A stretch of 64,000 nucleotides of DNA from Pandoraea sputorum (GTDB taxonomy: Bacteria > Pseudomonadota > Gammaproteobacteria > Burkholderiales > Burkholderiaceae). Numbering within the stretch: the stretch's first letter is position 1; each line of letters begins with the position of its first letter. Below are positions 1-8,996 of this stretch, one piece after another. Location of the stretch: contig NZ_CP010431.2 in NCBI RefSeq assembly GCF_000814845.2, positions 4,464,001-4,528,000 on the forward strand. The letters are read 5' to 3'. The notes below the pieces were generated by a model. It saw nothing but the letters and a program-made list of their open reading frames with translations. It did not search any database and had not been told where the DNA came from. The translations under genes were made by a program, and so were the position numbers.

Positions 1-215
1 GCGAGTCGTCCACGAATCCGCTCACGCAATTCTGCCGTCGCGGCATTCGTGAACGTCACGACAAGAATCTGCTCGACGGTCAGTTGCTTCTCAAGCAACA
101 ACCGTACATAGAGCGCGCAGATGTTCCACGTCTTGCCCGTACCAGCCGAGGCCTCGATCAAGCAGACGCCATCGAGATCGCAACCGAAAACATCGAGGTC
201 GATGAGCTGCGTCAT
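1..215 (-). CDS. recB: RecB, exodeoxyribonuclease V beta subunit (N-terminal fragment)
   Basis: Only the first 71 codons lie in the window and the gene runs off the left edge. The minus-strand translation begins MTQLIDLDVFGCDLDG and contains the UvrD/RecB-type Walker A segment EASAGTGKTWNI near residues 23-34, then VVTFTNAATAELRERI, which is typical of the RecB helicase N terminus. RecB is the 3'-5' helicase and nuclease of RecBCD, acting on double-strand DNA ends for recombination and phage degradation. The ATG (213-215) overlaps the recC stop in an ATGA arrangement, so the two are probably translationally coupled. Identity is strong despite the short length. Confidence 0.88.
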   Translation of the reverse strand, partial: MTQLIDLDVFGCDLDGVCLIEASAGTGKTWNICALYVRLLLEKQLTVEQILVVTFTNAATAELRERIRGRL

Positions 216-3200
216 GCGCCCTCCACGATTTCAAGGTGTTGCACCATCGGTCCGAACATCGTGTTCGCCAACAAGTCGAACGGCGACGCCAGCGGGTCTT
301 CCACACCCCGCCAGATCAGCTTGGTATAGGGATCATCGGCATCGCCGCGAGCGAATGCAGAGCCGGACCATGCGCTTTCGGTATCTGTCATTTTCCCAGT
401 GCTCGCCAGCTTCCATGCGCTCCGCACAAAGAACGGTAACGGCCGGGTCTGCCCCAGGCGATACAACGCCACCCATTGCGCGAGCAGTGCCGCCGCATCG
501 TCCACGGGACGCAGCGCAAATGTCTCGTCCTCTCCATACCAGAGTGTTCGTGGCGCGACCTCAAGCCCCGCATGTTCCGGTTGCTGCAAATGTGCACATA
601 GCGCGAGGTGGGCGAGCCAGGCCGCAAGCAGATCGCTCGGACGCATGCTGCCATAGCGATACATGACGAGTCCGTGGCGCGAAACCGGCGCCAGACGCCC
701 TTGCAGCAAGCAGTCTGCGCACAGCGTCGCATCGCCGTGCCAGATCGCATCCGTCGATCCCGTCCACGACGGTGGGAGCGCGGGCTTGAGCGGCAAGGTC
801 ACCAGCAATTCCTGTGTGCCATCTGCCTGCGCTTGTCTCACTTGCGTGGCCAGTGCGCGCAGTCCACCGAGTTCACGTCGACGCCATACCGCACCCGTCG
901 CACCTCCTGGCAGCTCATGACTGACGTTCGCAATGCGCTCGATCGCCGCCGCCTGAGCCTGAGGATCCCGACCGTCATCGCGCAACAGTCGCGGCAGCAA
1001 CCGCGCGGCGAGCGCGTCGCGCCCCGACCAGTCGAGTACGAACGGCTCTTCGTCTTCGACTTCGGTGAGCATGTCACCGAGCGACAAGCCCAGCCGGTCG
1101 CGTGCCCACGCCCGCCCCGGGTGACGCCAGAAGCGTAGCAAGTCGTCCAGCGTCAGATGCGTCTGCGCAATGGCGGGCAATGGCTCATGGACGAACGGCA
1201 ATTCGGCTGCGTCCGGTGCAGGCGATGCCAATTGGCCAACCAGTTGCTGAGCCGCCTCGCCGTTAGCAACGTCATAGCTGTACAGCGACGGCTTACGCCC
1301 GTCAAAGTACGCGGGCGAGAACGGTTGAAGCGGATGCAGTACGACAAGCGTCTCACGGGCTTTGCGTTGCTCATCGAGGTCGAATCCCTGCGATGCCGGC
1401 GCGAGCAATTGCCCCGTGAAGTCCAGCAATTCGTCCACGACCGTAGACGGCGGCAACGGCGCGTTATCGCGAACGCTTCGCCCCGTATAGGTGATGAGAA
1501 AGCGGTCCTGCGCACTCAGCATCAGATCGAGGAACAGATTGCGCTCGTCATCGCGACGCTGACGGTCGCCACGTTGTGGCAGCGCACGCATGAGATCGAA
1601 CTCGTCGGCGCGCACGCGCCCGGGCAACACGCCATCGTCCATGCCGATCATGCAGACCACGCGGTACGGCAACAGACGCAAGCTTGGAATCGCGGCAAAC
1701 GTCACGCGTCCCGACGGCACCCCACCGCGCGTCGGATCGTCGAGCGCGTCGGCCAGCACGCGCGCCACCACTTCCACCGGCACGCGCACCTCAGGCGCGC
1801 CGTCGGCAATGGCCGTACCGATCTGTTCAATGGCCATACGCACTTCGGCGACGTCATCGGCGAAACGCGGCTCATCCGAGAAGAACAGTTCCAGCATTGC
1901 CAGCAACTGATCGCGCCACGCGAGGCCAGTACGCTCAGTCTGGAGTGACACCGCCGTCATATCGAGATCGTCGATCAGCCGCGCCAGTTGCCCCAGCAAC
2001 TCGGCCCTGCCGCCTTCGATCCCGCCGACAGGCAACCAGTCGTCGACCGGCATGGCGTCGTCCGGCAAGGCGTAGCCGAGGAACAGGCGCATCATGGCGT
2101 CGCCCAGCGTGTGGCGCTCCAACGCAGGCGGTATGTCCGCACCGGCGCGGGTCATCGTGCGATCGCTTGACTTCTGTCCAGTGCCGTCAAGCCGCAGCAA
2201 GGCGTCTCCGCGCCAGCCCCGGCGTGCGCCAGCACTGTGCAACCAGTTCTGAATGGCGTCGAGCACATTGCCGCCCAGGTCGTAACGCTGGGCTACCGCC
2301 TCTGTACGCGCGAGTTCGACAAGGCTCGACGCCGCCACCCGCTGCTGCGGCAATGCAAGAATCGACGCGAAGGCACGTGCGACAGGGTTGGTCCGCGTCG
2401 GCGGCAAGCCGGTTACCAGATAAGGAATACGAGGCGTTGCGGTGCCGAACACTGCATCGATGAGCGGTGCCGCACGACCAAGGTCCGGCACGGTAATCAG
2501 CACATCGTCCGGACGCAGATCGGGAATTTCGTCGAAGCACGCCAGCAGGCGGTCGTGCAGCACCTCGATCTGACGCGCAAGGCTATGGCAGACGTGCACC
2601 TGCACCGAGCCATCGGCCGCGACGCCGTCGGGTGCGCCATGACGACCATCGTCCAGGGAAAGAATGCCGTTCTGCAAGGCGGCCAGCAGTGTGGGCTCCG
2701 GATTCGGCTGAAACAGCGCCCGGTCTTCCACCGCTTGCGGCGCAAGGTCCGCGTACAGCGCATCGATGTGCGACTGCGTCTGCCGTCCCCATTCCGCCAG
2801 TAAGGGGTGCCCCACCTCGCGGTGTGCCTTGCCGTCGCGTTGGGTCAGATACGACAGCCGCGACGGCGGCACGATGTCGAACCAGTAGCTCTCGCAGGGA
2901 TTGAGGACATAAAGATGCACGTCGATCAGGCGAGACATGGCCTTGAGCAACGCCATCGAAAGTGGCGGCATCGACGACAGCGCGAACACGCAAACCCGGG
3001 ACGGCCAGCCGACCGGAACCGTCTCCGGAGTGAGCTGTTCGATTCGGTCGATGGCCCGCAGCGTCGGGTGGCGCTCGCGAATCTCCAGATGCGCCAGTAC
3101 CTGCCGCCACAAGGCGCTTTGCCAAGCCTCGTCGGCACGCTGGACTTCGCCCCAGGTCGTCGACGCCCCCGGCGAAATGAATTCACCGGATTGCCACCGC

Positions 3201-3646
3201 TCCAGCCAGTCCGGCCGGTAAGTCAGGTATTGATCGTAGATGTGGGCCAGTCGATCGGCCAACTCGAATCGCATGACGTCGTCTGCCCCGGCCAGATAAC
3301 CCGCCAGCCGCGGCGACGACTCCCCCCACGGCTGCGCGAGACACTGGTACAGCGGCCAGACCAGCCGGTCGGGCGCGAACGGCGAACTTTCCGGCACGGT
3401 GAGCAGTTTGCCTGCCATGTCCCAAAGCCATTGCGCCAGATACGTCAGGCGGACGTTTGCACAAACGCCGAAGACGTCCGCATAGTCCAGCTCGAGTCGG
3501 CGGCGCACCGCCACGCTGGGCACAACAATGGTTTCCGTCTCAAAGGGATTCCCTGCCCCCGGCGACGCATCAGGGGCCTGTGCGATGTCGCGCAACAGGG
3601 CGGCTTCGAGCGTGGTGAACCGGTTGGAGAAGAATAGATGGAGCAT
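212..3646 (-). CDS. recC: RecC, exodeoxyribonuclease V gamma subunit
   Basis: The 1144-residue protein is close to the E. coli RecC length. It starts MLHLFFSNRFTTLEAALL, resembling the usual RecC opening, so I chose the ATG at 3644-3646. The open frame continues 68 codons upstream, but those codons look non-coding. RecC is the Chi-recognition subunit of RecBCD and carries a catalytically dead helicase fold and a nuclease-like C-terminal part. Segments such as VPSVAVRRRLELDYADVFG and the GRVTFAAIPSLRLLPYRVVC region match family blocks. The stop overlaps the recB start. Transcription is divergent from the FUSC gene, across a 279-bp gap that should hold both promoters. No strong Shine-Dalgarno is visible. 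Confidence 0.93.
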   Translation of the reverse strand: MLHLFFSNRFTTLEAALLRDIAQAPDASPGAGNPFETETIVVPSVAVRRRLELDYADVFGVCANVRLTYLAQWLWDMAGKLLTVPESSPFAPDRLVWPLYQCLAQPWGESSPRLAGYLAGADDVMRFELADRLAHIYDQYLTYRPDWLERWQSGEFISPGASTTWGEVQRADEAWQSALWRQVLAHLEIRERHPTLRAIDRIEQLTPETVPVGWPSRVCVFALSSMPPLSMALLKAMSRLIDVHLYVLNPCESYWFDIVPPSRLSYLTQRDGKAHREVGHPLLAEWGRQTQSHIDALYADLAPQAVEDRALFQPNPEPTLLAALQNGILSLDDGRHGAPDGVAADGSVQVHVCHSLARQIEVLHDRLLACFDEIPDLRPDDVLITVPDLGRAAPLIDAVFGTATPRIPYLVTGLPPTRTNPVARAFASILALPQQRVAASSLVELARTEAVAQRYDLGGNVLDAIQNWLHSAGARRGWRGDALLRLDGTGQKSSDRTMTRAGADIPPALERHTLGDAMMRLFLGYALPDDAMPVDDWLPVGGIEGGRAELLGQLARLIDDLDMTAVSLQTERTGLAWRDQLLAMLELFFSDEPRFADDVAEVRMAIEQIGTAIADGAPEVRVPVEVVARVLADALDDPTRGGVPSGRVTFAAIPSLRLLPYRVVCMIGMDDGVLPGRVRADEFDLMRALPQRGDRQRRDDERNLFLDLMLSAQDRFLITYTGRSVRDNAPLPPSTVVDELLDFTGQLLAPASQGFDLDEQRKARETLVVLHPLQPFSPAYFDGRKPSLYSYDVANGEAAQQLVGQLASPAPDAAELPFVHEPLPAIAQTHLTLDDLLRFWRHPGRAWARDRLGLSLGDMLTEVEDEEPFVLDWSGRDALAARLLPRLLRDDGRDPQAQAAAIERIANVSHELPGGATGAVWRRRELGGLRALATQVRQAQADGTQELLVTLPLKPALPPSWTGSTDAIWHGDATLCADCLLQGRLAPVSRHGLVMYRYGSMRPSDLLAAWLAHLALCAHLQQPEHAGLEVAPRTLWYGEDETFALRPVDDAAALLAQWVALYRLGQTRPLPFFVRSAWKLASTGKMTDTESAWSGSAFARGDADDPYTKLIWRGVEDPLASPFDLLANTMFGPMVQHLEIVEGA

Positions 3647-3925
3647 GCGGGCGTGGCGGCTTAGCGAGACTGTTCGCAAGCATAACAAATGCCCTGCGCC
3701 AAAGCCCATCGGACAGATCCGAAAGCTCACCCCGTCATAGGTAACGGCAGGGGGGCGGTGACCCGACACCATGCCTGGCGCGCATGCCTGGCCCACATCG
3801 GCGCCCCGCGTGTAACCGGCGGTATCCCCACTTCGCGGCACGCCGGGCATCGGCTAGACTCTCACTGCGCCGCGCCCCACCCCATCGCGCGGCCAGCTTT
3901 GCCGCGGAACCCTCGCACCCGACGC

Positions 3926-6148
3926 ATGGACTACCAGACCGATATCAAGAAGTTTCTCTATAGCCACTACTTTTTCAGCGGCACCCGGCAGGCGGTCGGC
4001 GTCATCCTGCCTGCGCTCGTCCTGTTCTGGGGGATGGATCAGCACCTGCTCGGCATCGAGGTCGCCTCCGGCGCGCTCTGCGCGAGCGTGGTCGACATCA
4101 ACGGGCCGCTGCGTCACAAGCACACCGAACTGCTGAGCTGCACACTCCTCGGTGCGCTGACGGTCCTGATCACTGGCATGGCGACGGCCGCACAGCCGTG
4201 GCAACTCTGGATCACCTCGCTGATTCTGACGTTCGGCCTGTCGATGCTCGTGGTCTATGGGCTGCGCGCGTCGCTCGTCAGCTTCGCCTGTCTCATGATG
4301 ATGGTCCTCAACGTCGAAGCGGACCTCACACGTCATCAAGCGGTGCTCGATGCCGGGGCCGTGCTCGCCGGGGGGCTTTGGTACACCTATTTCAGTCTGT
4401 TCGTCTGTCGTATCTGGTGGTTTCGCATCGAGCAGCAAACGCTGGCGGAGTGCTTCTTCGTCACGTCCGAGTATCTGGAAGCCAAAGCGGCCTTCTACGA
4501 TACGTCGACCGATATCGACGACTGCTACCGCCGTCTGATTGCTGCACAGGTCAATGTGGTGGAAAAGCAGCAGGCAGCGCGCGAGATCATTCTGCGTAAC
4601 TTGCCCCGGCTGCGCATCGGTGCGCTGGAACCGCGCCGCACCATGCTGTTCAATCTGTTCATCAACATCGTCGATCTGCATGAGACGGTGGTGTCGGTGC
4701 ATACCGACTATCCGATGTTGCGCCGCGAGTTCGCCAACAACGACGTGCTGCTGTTCTTCCGCGACATGATCCGCAAGATCGCCATCGAGGTGGACGCGAT
4801 TGGCTATGCCATTGCGACCAACGAGCCCTCGCGGGCACAACGCAGCTGGCGCGCAGAATTTCGTGCCATCGAGTACGAAATCGAACTGATGCGCAAGCAG
4901 TCGCTGCAACAGAAATCCCCGGAGGCCTATCAGGCGCTCACCAGCACGTTCCGCCGCGTGTGGAGCACCACGCGTATCGTCGAGCGTATGCACCGCAACA
5001 CCGACGTGAGCACCGCAGGCAACGCGACCGAAGTGCAGATCGACCAGGCCCTGCAACGCTTTACCTCGCGCCAGAGCTTTTCTCCGAAACTCCTCTGGAA
5101 GAATCTGACTTTTTCGTCGCCGAGTTTCCGTCACGCATTGCGGGTGACGATCGCCATCGCGGCCGGGCTGCTCATCTGCGAAAACTGGTCGTTGCTCGCC
5201 GGGCAGGATCACAGCTACTGGGTACTGCTCACGATCATCGTGATTTTAAAGCCGGGGTTCAGCCTGACGAAGCAGAAGAACGCGCAGCGTCTGACCGGCA
5301 CGTTGATCGGCTGTGTGAGCGTACTGGTGATTCTCTCCTTCGTTCACAAGGCCTGGGTTCTGCTCGCGCTCATGTTCTTCTGCATGGTCATGGGCAACAG
5401 CCTGTCGTTGTTCAACTACGGCTTGTCGGTTGTCTTTATGTCGTCGTACGTGCTGCTGCTGTTCCATTTCCTGTTGCCAGGCTCTCTCTCGGTGATCGGC
5501 GAGCGCGCCATCGACACACTGATCGGATCGGCCATTGCGCTGGTGTGTTCGTATCTGTTCCCGTATTGGGAATACCGGTTGATGGGGCCGCTGATCCGCA
5601 ATGCAGTGCAGTCCACGCGCACCTATCTCGAATCGAGCGCCGCGCTGGACGGCAAACGCGACGACTTCGCCTATCGCATGGCGCGCAAGGACATGCATAT
5701 TGCCTTCGGGAATTTCGGGGCCGCCTTCAAGCGGATGATGCTGGAACCGAAGTCCAAGCAGGTCGCTGTTGCAGAGCTGAACGATTTGCTGGTGCAAAAC
5801 CACGTGATGGCGTCGTACATTACGGGCCTGTCGGATGTGCTACCGCGGCAGATCGCGGCAGACAAGAGCGGGGAGTTAGGGCAGGTGGTTGCCGCGATCA
5901 GCGACCTGCTGTCGCAAGCGGTCGCCGCACCGGCGGCATCCGTGCCGACGGACACACAAGCCGCCACCGAGGCGATGCGCGATTATACGAAGCGTCTTGA
6001 TGCGCTGGTCGTCGCGCAGGAACAGCAACCCGACGCTGTCGACGCGCACGTGCAGGAGATCAAGCAGGTCGTGCATCAGCTCAAACAGATGTTGCGCGCG
6101 GGTGAGCTGATCCTGCGTGATATGCGGGCGATTCGTCTGCCCGCTTGA
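3926..6148 (+). CDS. FUSC-family inner-membrane protein (YccS/YhfK-like)
   Basis: The protein has 740 residues with the duplicated layout of the YccS/FUSC family. An N-terminal hydrophobic block covers about residues 20-165, a long soluble helical stretch about 165-400, and a second membrane block about 400-570 contains the FUSC signature VILKPGFSLTKQKNAQR (near 441). A cytoplasmic tail follows. Relatives include aromatic-acid and fusaric-acid exporters as well as uncharacterised YccS proteins, so a transport role is inferred and the substrate cannot be read. I chose ATG 3926 (MDYQTDIKKF) because the 79 upstream in-frame codons are low-quality and precede the conserved start. The gene stands alone, divergent from recC and convergent with the response regulator. 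Confidence 0.85.
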   Translation: MDYQTDIKKFLYSHYFFSGTRQAVGVILPALVLFWGMDQHLLGIEVASGALCASVVDINGPLRHKHTELLSCTLLGALTVLITGMATAAQPWQLWITSLILTFGLSMLVVYGLRASLVSFACLMMMVLNVEADLTRHQAVLDAGAVLAGGLWYTYFSLFVCRIWWFRIEQQTLAECFFVTSEYLEAKAAFYDTSTDIDDCYRRLIAAQVNVVEKQQAAREIILRNLPRLRIGALEPRRTMLFNLFINIVDLHETVVSVHTDYPMLRREFANNDVLLFFRDMIRKIAIEVDAIGYAIATNEPSRAQRSWRAEFRAIEYEIELMRKQSLQQKSPEAYQALTSTFRRVWSTTRIVERMHRNTDVSTAGNATEVQIDQALQRFTSRQSFSPKLLWKNLTFSSPSFRHALRVTIAIAAGLLICENWSLLAGQDHSYWVLLTIIVILKPGFSLTKQKNAQRLTGTLIGCVSVLVILSFVHKAWVLLALMFFCMVMGNSLSLFNYGLSVVFMSSYVLLLFHFLLPGSLSVIGERAIDTLIGSAIALVCSYLFPYWEYRLMGPLIRNAVQSTRTYLESSAALDGKRDDFAYRMARKDMHIAFGNFGAAFKRMMLEPKSKQVAVAELNDLLVQNHVMASYITGLSDVLPRQIAADKSGELGQVVAAISDLLSQAVAAPAASVPTDTQAATEAMRDYTKRLDALVVAQEQQPDAVDAHVQEIKQVVHQLKQMLRAGELILRDMRAIRLPA

Positions 6149-6154
6149 ACCCGT

Positions 6155-6199
6155 GCCGGTCCCCGTGCTTGAACTCGTCATCCTGCGCGCCGGACCGGC
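6155..6199. repeat. Inverted repeat between convergent genes
   Basis: GCCGGTCC (6155-6162) and GGACCGGC (6192-6199) are perfect 8-bp arms separated by 29 nt, in the gap between the FUSC gene and the convergent response regulator. There is no T-tract on either side, so it is a weak terminator candidate at best. Confidence 0.3.
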
Positions 6200-6210
6200 T
6201 TGCCTGTGCT

Positions 6211-6849
6211 TCAGGTAATGCCCGTTCGCGTCGCGTAGTGATAGAGATCGACATCCCGATCCAATCCCAACTTGCGCATAGCGTTGGTCTTCTGAGAGCT
6301 CACGGTCTTGACGCTGCGACTCAACTGGAATGCGATCTCGCTGATGGTCAGCCCGGAGACGAACAGGCGCACCACTTCGACTTCGCGCCCCGAGAGCTTC
6401 GACGCGTCGATTTCGAGGTCGTCGATCGCGGAGTCGTGCAAGCGCGTTGCCAGGCCAGCGGGAATGTAACGACTGCCATCGGCCACCACACACACGATGT
6501 CTGCAATCGAACTCTGTTCATCGAGCTTCGAGAGAATCGAGTGCACGCCAAGCTTGAGCATGCCGCGCAGAATGGCGAGATTCTCCAGCATCGTGACGAC
6601 GATGATCTTGATGTTGGGGAAGTAGCGGCGCACATAGCCGATGAGAAAGAGTCCGTCCTTGAAGTTGCCCCCGGGCATGGAGAAGTCGGTAACGAGGATG
6701 TCGCACGGCGCCTTGGCCAGCAGATTGACCAGCTCCGACGAATTCCCCGCCTCCCCGACCATGTGGATCATGTCCCGCTCTTCGAGCAGACGACGTATTC
6801 CAAATCGCACAATCGGATGGTCGTCAGCGACCACGACATTGATCGTCAT
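6211..6849 (-). CDS. RcsB-like NarL/FixJ-family response regulator (orphan)
   Basis: The protein has 212 residues. The receiver domain begins MTINVVVADDHPIVRFGIRR, with acidic pocket D9/D10, phospho-acceptor D55 in DILVTDFSMPGG, T86 and K108. The LuxR-type HTH covers about residues 150-205 and includes SGREVEVVRLFVSG and SVKTVSSQKTNAMRKLG. The D-F-S-M-P-G receiver block and the K-T-V/I-S-S-Q-K HTH block resemble RcsB more than NarL. The start at 6849 is supported by GAGGGG ten bases upstream. No histidine kinase or phosphotransfer protein lies beside it, so its partner must be elsewhere, or it may act without phosphorylation as some RcsB-type regulators can. Its targets are unknown. Confidence 0.85.
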   Translation of the reverse strand: MTINVVVADDHPIVRFGIRRLLEERDMIHMVGEAGNSSELVNLLAKAPCDILVTDFSMPGGNFKDGLFLIGYVRRYFPNIKIIVVTMLENLAILRGMLKLGVHSILSKLDEQSSIADIVCVVADGSRYIPAGLATRLHDSAIDDLEIDASKLSGREVEVVRLFVSGLTISEIAFQLSRSVKTVSSQKTNAMRKLGLDRDVDLYHYATRTGIT

Positions 6850-7267
6850 GTTGTCCCCTCTTCTCTTCGTTTGGCAGACCGTGGTGACCGCGCGACGCAC
6901 GCGGTGCTTCGCGTCGGCCGTCACAACGAAGCGGGTCCATTCTGGCAAAAAGGGAACGAGGCGACAGGATGGGAAACGTCACATAGTCATATCGAACACA
7001 GCGGCATGCCACGCGGTGTGCGCCATCCACAAGAAGCCCGCATGCAGCCTGATAGAGCGGGTACTGCATGCTAACTACTTGAAGTGGCTCGCACGGACGT
7101 GAAATTGCACAGCCACATAACGCAGGAGTTTGTGCTACTCGCGTCACCGGAATGCGGAGGATTCGCAGCGCGGGTTTCCGGCATTCCGGTTGCGAAAGTC
7201 GGAATTACCTTAAACACCTGCGCTGAATTTGATGGTCGGCGCGTTGCGCACCTCCCGAGATGCGTAG
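6850..7267. promoter_or_regulatory. Intergenic region with two inverted repeats
   Basis: This 418-bp gap is upstream of the RcsB-like regulator and downstream of the efflux outer-membrane gene. It holds GCATGCAG (7040-7047) / CTGCATGC (7064-7071), perfect 8-bp arms with a 16-bp spacer and so operator-like. It also holds CCGGAATGC (7147-7155) / GCATTCCGG (7181-7189), 9-bp arms with 25 nt between them and no T-run. I see no coding potential. The first repeat could regulate the response-regulator promoter, and the second could be the 3' hairpin of the efflux operon. Confidence 0.4.
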
Positions 7268-8782
7268 TTATTCCTGCGCAGAAGGCGCCGACGCGTTGCC
7301 GCCGTTCGGCGCATCGGTCCCGCTGCTGGCCGCGCCGCTCGCTGCCGCACCGTCATTCGGCAGTCCATGCCAGCCACCGCCGAGTGCCGTCACGAGCAAC
7401 ACGTTCGCCGTGAACTGTCGGCCGAGAATGGTCAGGGCTGTACGCTCCGTGGTGTATGCAGTCGCTTGCGCCGTCAGCACATTCTGGAATCCTACGGTCC
7501 CTGCCTTGTACTGGTTGAGGATCAGTTGCGCCGCTTCCTGAGCAGACTGCACCGCCTGATTCTGTACGGCCGCCTCGCGGCCCAGATAGTTAAGCGCCGC
7601 CAGATTGTCCTCGACGGCCTGGAATGCCGTGAGCACGGTCTGGCGGTACGTCGCGACTTGCGCGTCGTAGGCGGCAATCGCCGCGTCGGTCTGTGCGCGA
7701 CGCAAGCCGCCATCGAACAATGTGGCCGCCAGCGCCGGGCCGACCGACCAGAAACGGCTCGGCAATGTCAGCCAGTCGGCAAAGCTGTTGCTCTGGAAGC
7801 CCCCCGTTGCCGAGAGGGAAAGCGTCGGGAAAAATGCAGCCTTCGCCACACCGATCTTCGCGTTTGCCGCGACCACAGAACGTTCCGCAGACGCAATGTC
7901 GGGACGACGCTCCAACAGTTTCGACGGCAAGCTGACCGGCACAGGCGGCAAAGCGGCACGCAACGGTGCAGGCGTCAGAGAGAACACCGCCGGGGCCTTG
8001 CCGACGAGCAACGCGATGGCGTGCTCCAGTTGGGCGCGCGTCACTTCGATATCGAGCGCGGACGCCTGTGCCTGTTGCAGTTGTGTCTGCGCCTGAATGA
8101 CGTCCGAGCGTTGCGCGACGCCCACGGCATATTGATTCTGCGTGAGTTTCAGCGTCTGCTCATAGGCTGCGACGGTGCGCCCAAGCAGCGCCTTTTGGGC
8201 ATCCGTCACGCGCAGATCGAAGTAGTTTTGCGCGAGCAACGCCTGCGCCGACAGACGTGCGTTCGCCAGGTCCGCCGCACTGGCCTCGGCGCTCGCATTC
8301 CCGGCTTCCACCGACCGGCGCACGCTGCCCCAGATATCGAGTTCCCAGCTTGCCGTCCCCGACAAGCTGTAGCTGTTGGAAATCCCACCCACGCCCGATC
8401 CGCTAACGGCCGTATTGCTCACGCGCGAACTGCTGCGCGTCACACCGGCATTAGCACCGATCGTCGGGAAGAAGGCCGCGCGTGCCTGTCCCGCCACCGC
8501 CAGCGCCTGACGATAGTTCGCCTCGGCCAGCTTGATGTTCTGGTTGTTGATGTCGACCTGTGACATCAGATTGGCCAGCACCGGATCCTGATAGATGGCC
8601 CACCAATCGCCCTTGTCGGCCGCATCGTTCGGCTCGGCCAACTTCCAGTCACCGGTTTCCTTGAACGCTGCGGGCGTGTCGATTTCCGGGCGAACATAGT
8701 CGGGTCCGAGCGCGCAGCCCGCAAGCCACAATACCGCGCTCGCCGCGAGGAACGTTGCCGAACGACGCACGCGCGGCGACAT
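7268..8782 (-). CDS. Outer-membrane efflux lipoprotein, NodT/OprM family
   Basis: This is the outer-membrane channel expected to complete the MdtABC-like pump. Starting at 8782 gives 504 residues with a lipoprotein signal MSPRVRRSAT followed by a hydrophobic stretch and the lipobox LAGC (Cys23). After it come DYVRPEIDTPAAFKE and two OEP repeats (QALAVAGQARAAFFPTIGAN and IGVAKAAFFPTLSLSATGGF). GGGAG just upstream of 8782 supports this start, although the spacing is short. The frame is open to 9076, so an annotation starting at 9004, overlapping the mdtC stop, is possible, but that would bury the signal peptide about 75 residues in. It is last in the operon, after mdtC. Confidence 0.88.
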   Translation of the reverse strand: MSPRVRRSATFLAASAVLWLAGCALGPDYVRPEIDTPAAFKETGDWKLAEPNDAADKGDWWAIYQDPVLANLMSQVDINNQNIKLAEANYRQALAVAGQARAAFFPTIGANAGVTRSSSRVSNTAVSGSGVGGISNSYSLSGTASWELDIWGSVRRSVEAGNASAEASAADLANARLSAQALLAQNYFDLRVTDAQKALLGRTVAAYEQTLKLTQNQYAVGVAQRSDVIQAQTQLQQAQASALDIEVTRAQLEHAIALLVGKAPAVFSLTPAPLRAALPPVPVSLPSKLLERRPDIASAERSVVAANAKIGVAKAAFFPTLSLSATGGFQSNSFADWLTLPSRFWSVGPALAATLFDGGLRRAQTDAAIAAYDAQVATYRQTVLTAFQAVEDNLAALNYLGREAAVQNQAVQSAQEAAQLILNQYKAGTVGFQNVLTAQATAYTTERTALTILGRQFTANVLLVTALGGGWHGLPNDGAAASGAASSGTDAPNGGNASAPSAQE

Positions 8783-8996
8783 TCTCCCGCCACGCCCTTG
8801 TCCGCTCGCAACGCTCACGGCAGCGGCGTGGAAACGAACGTTGGAAACTTGACGATTCACGATACGGAGCATGGCAGACATCGGCCCTTCGGCCGCAACA
8901 GAGGTCACTGAATTAACGGGGGCAGCAGAGGCTTCAATCGGTGAGGAGGCCCCGCGAGACACGGCAGCCTTCGGCGAGCGCCCATCGCGCATTGCA

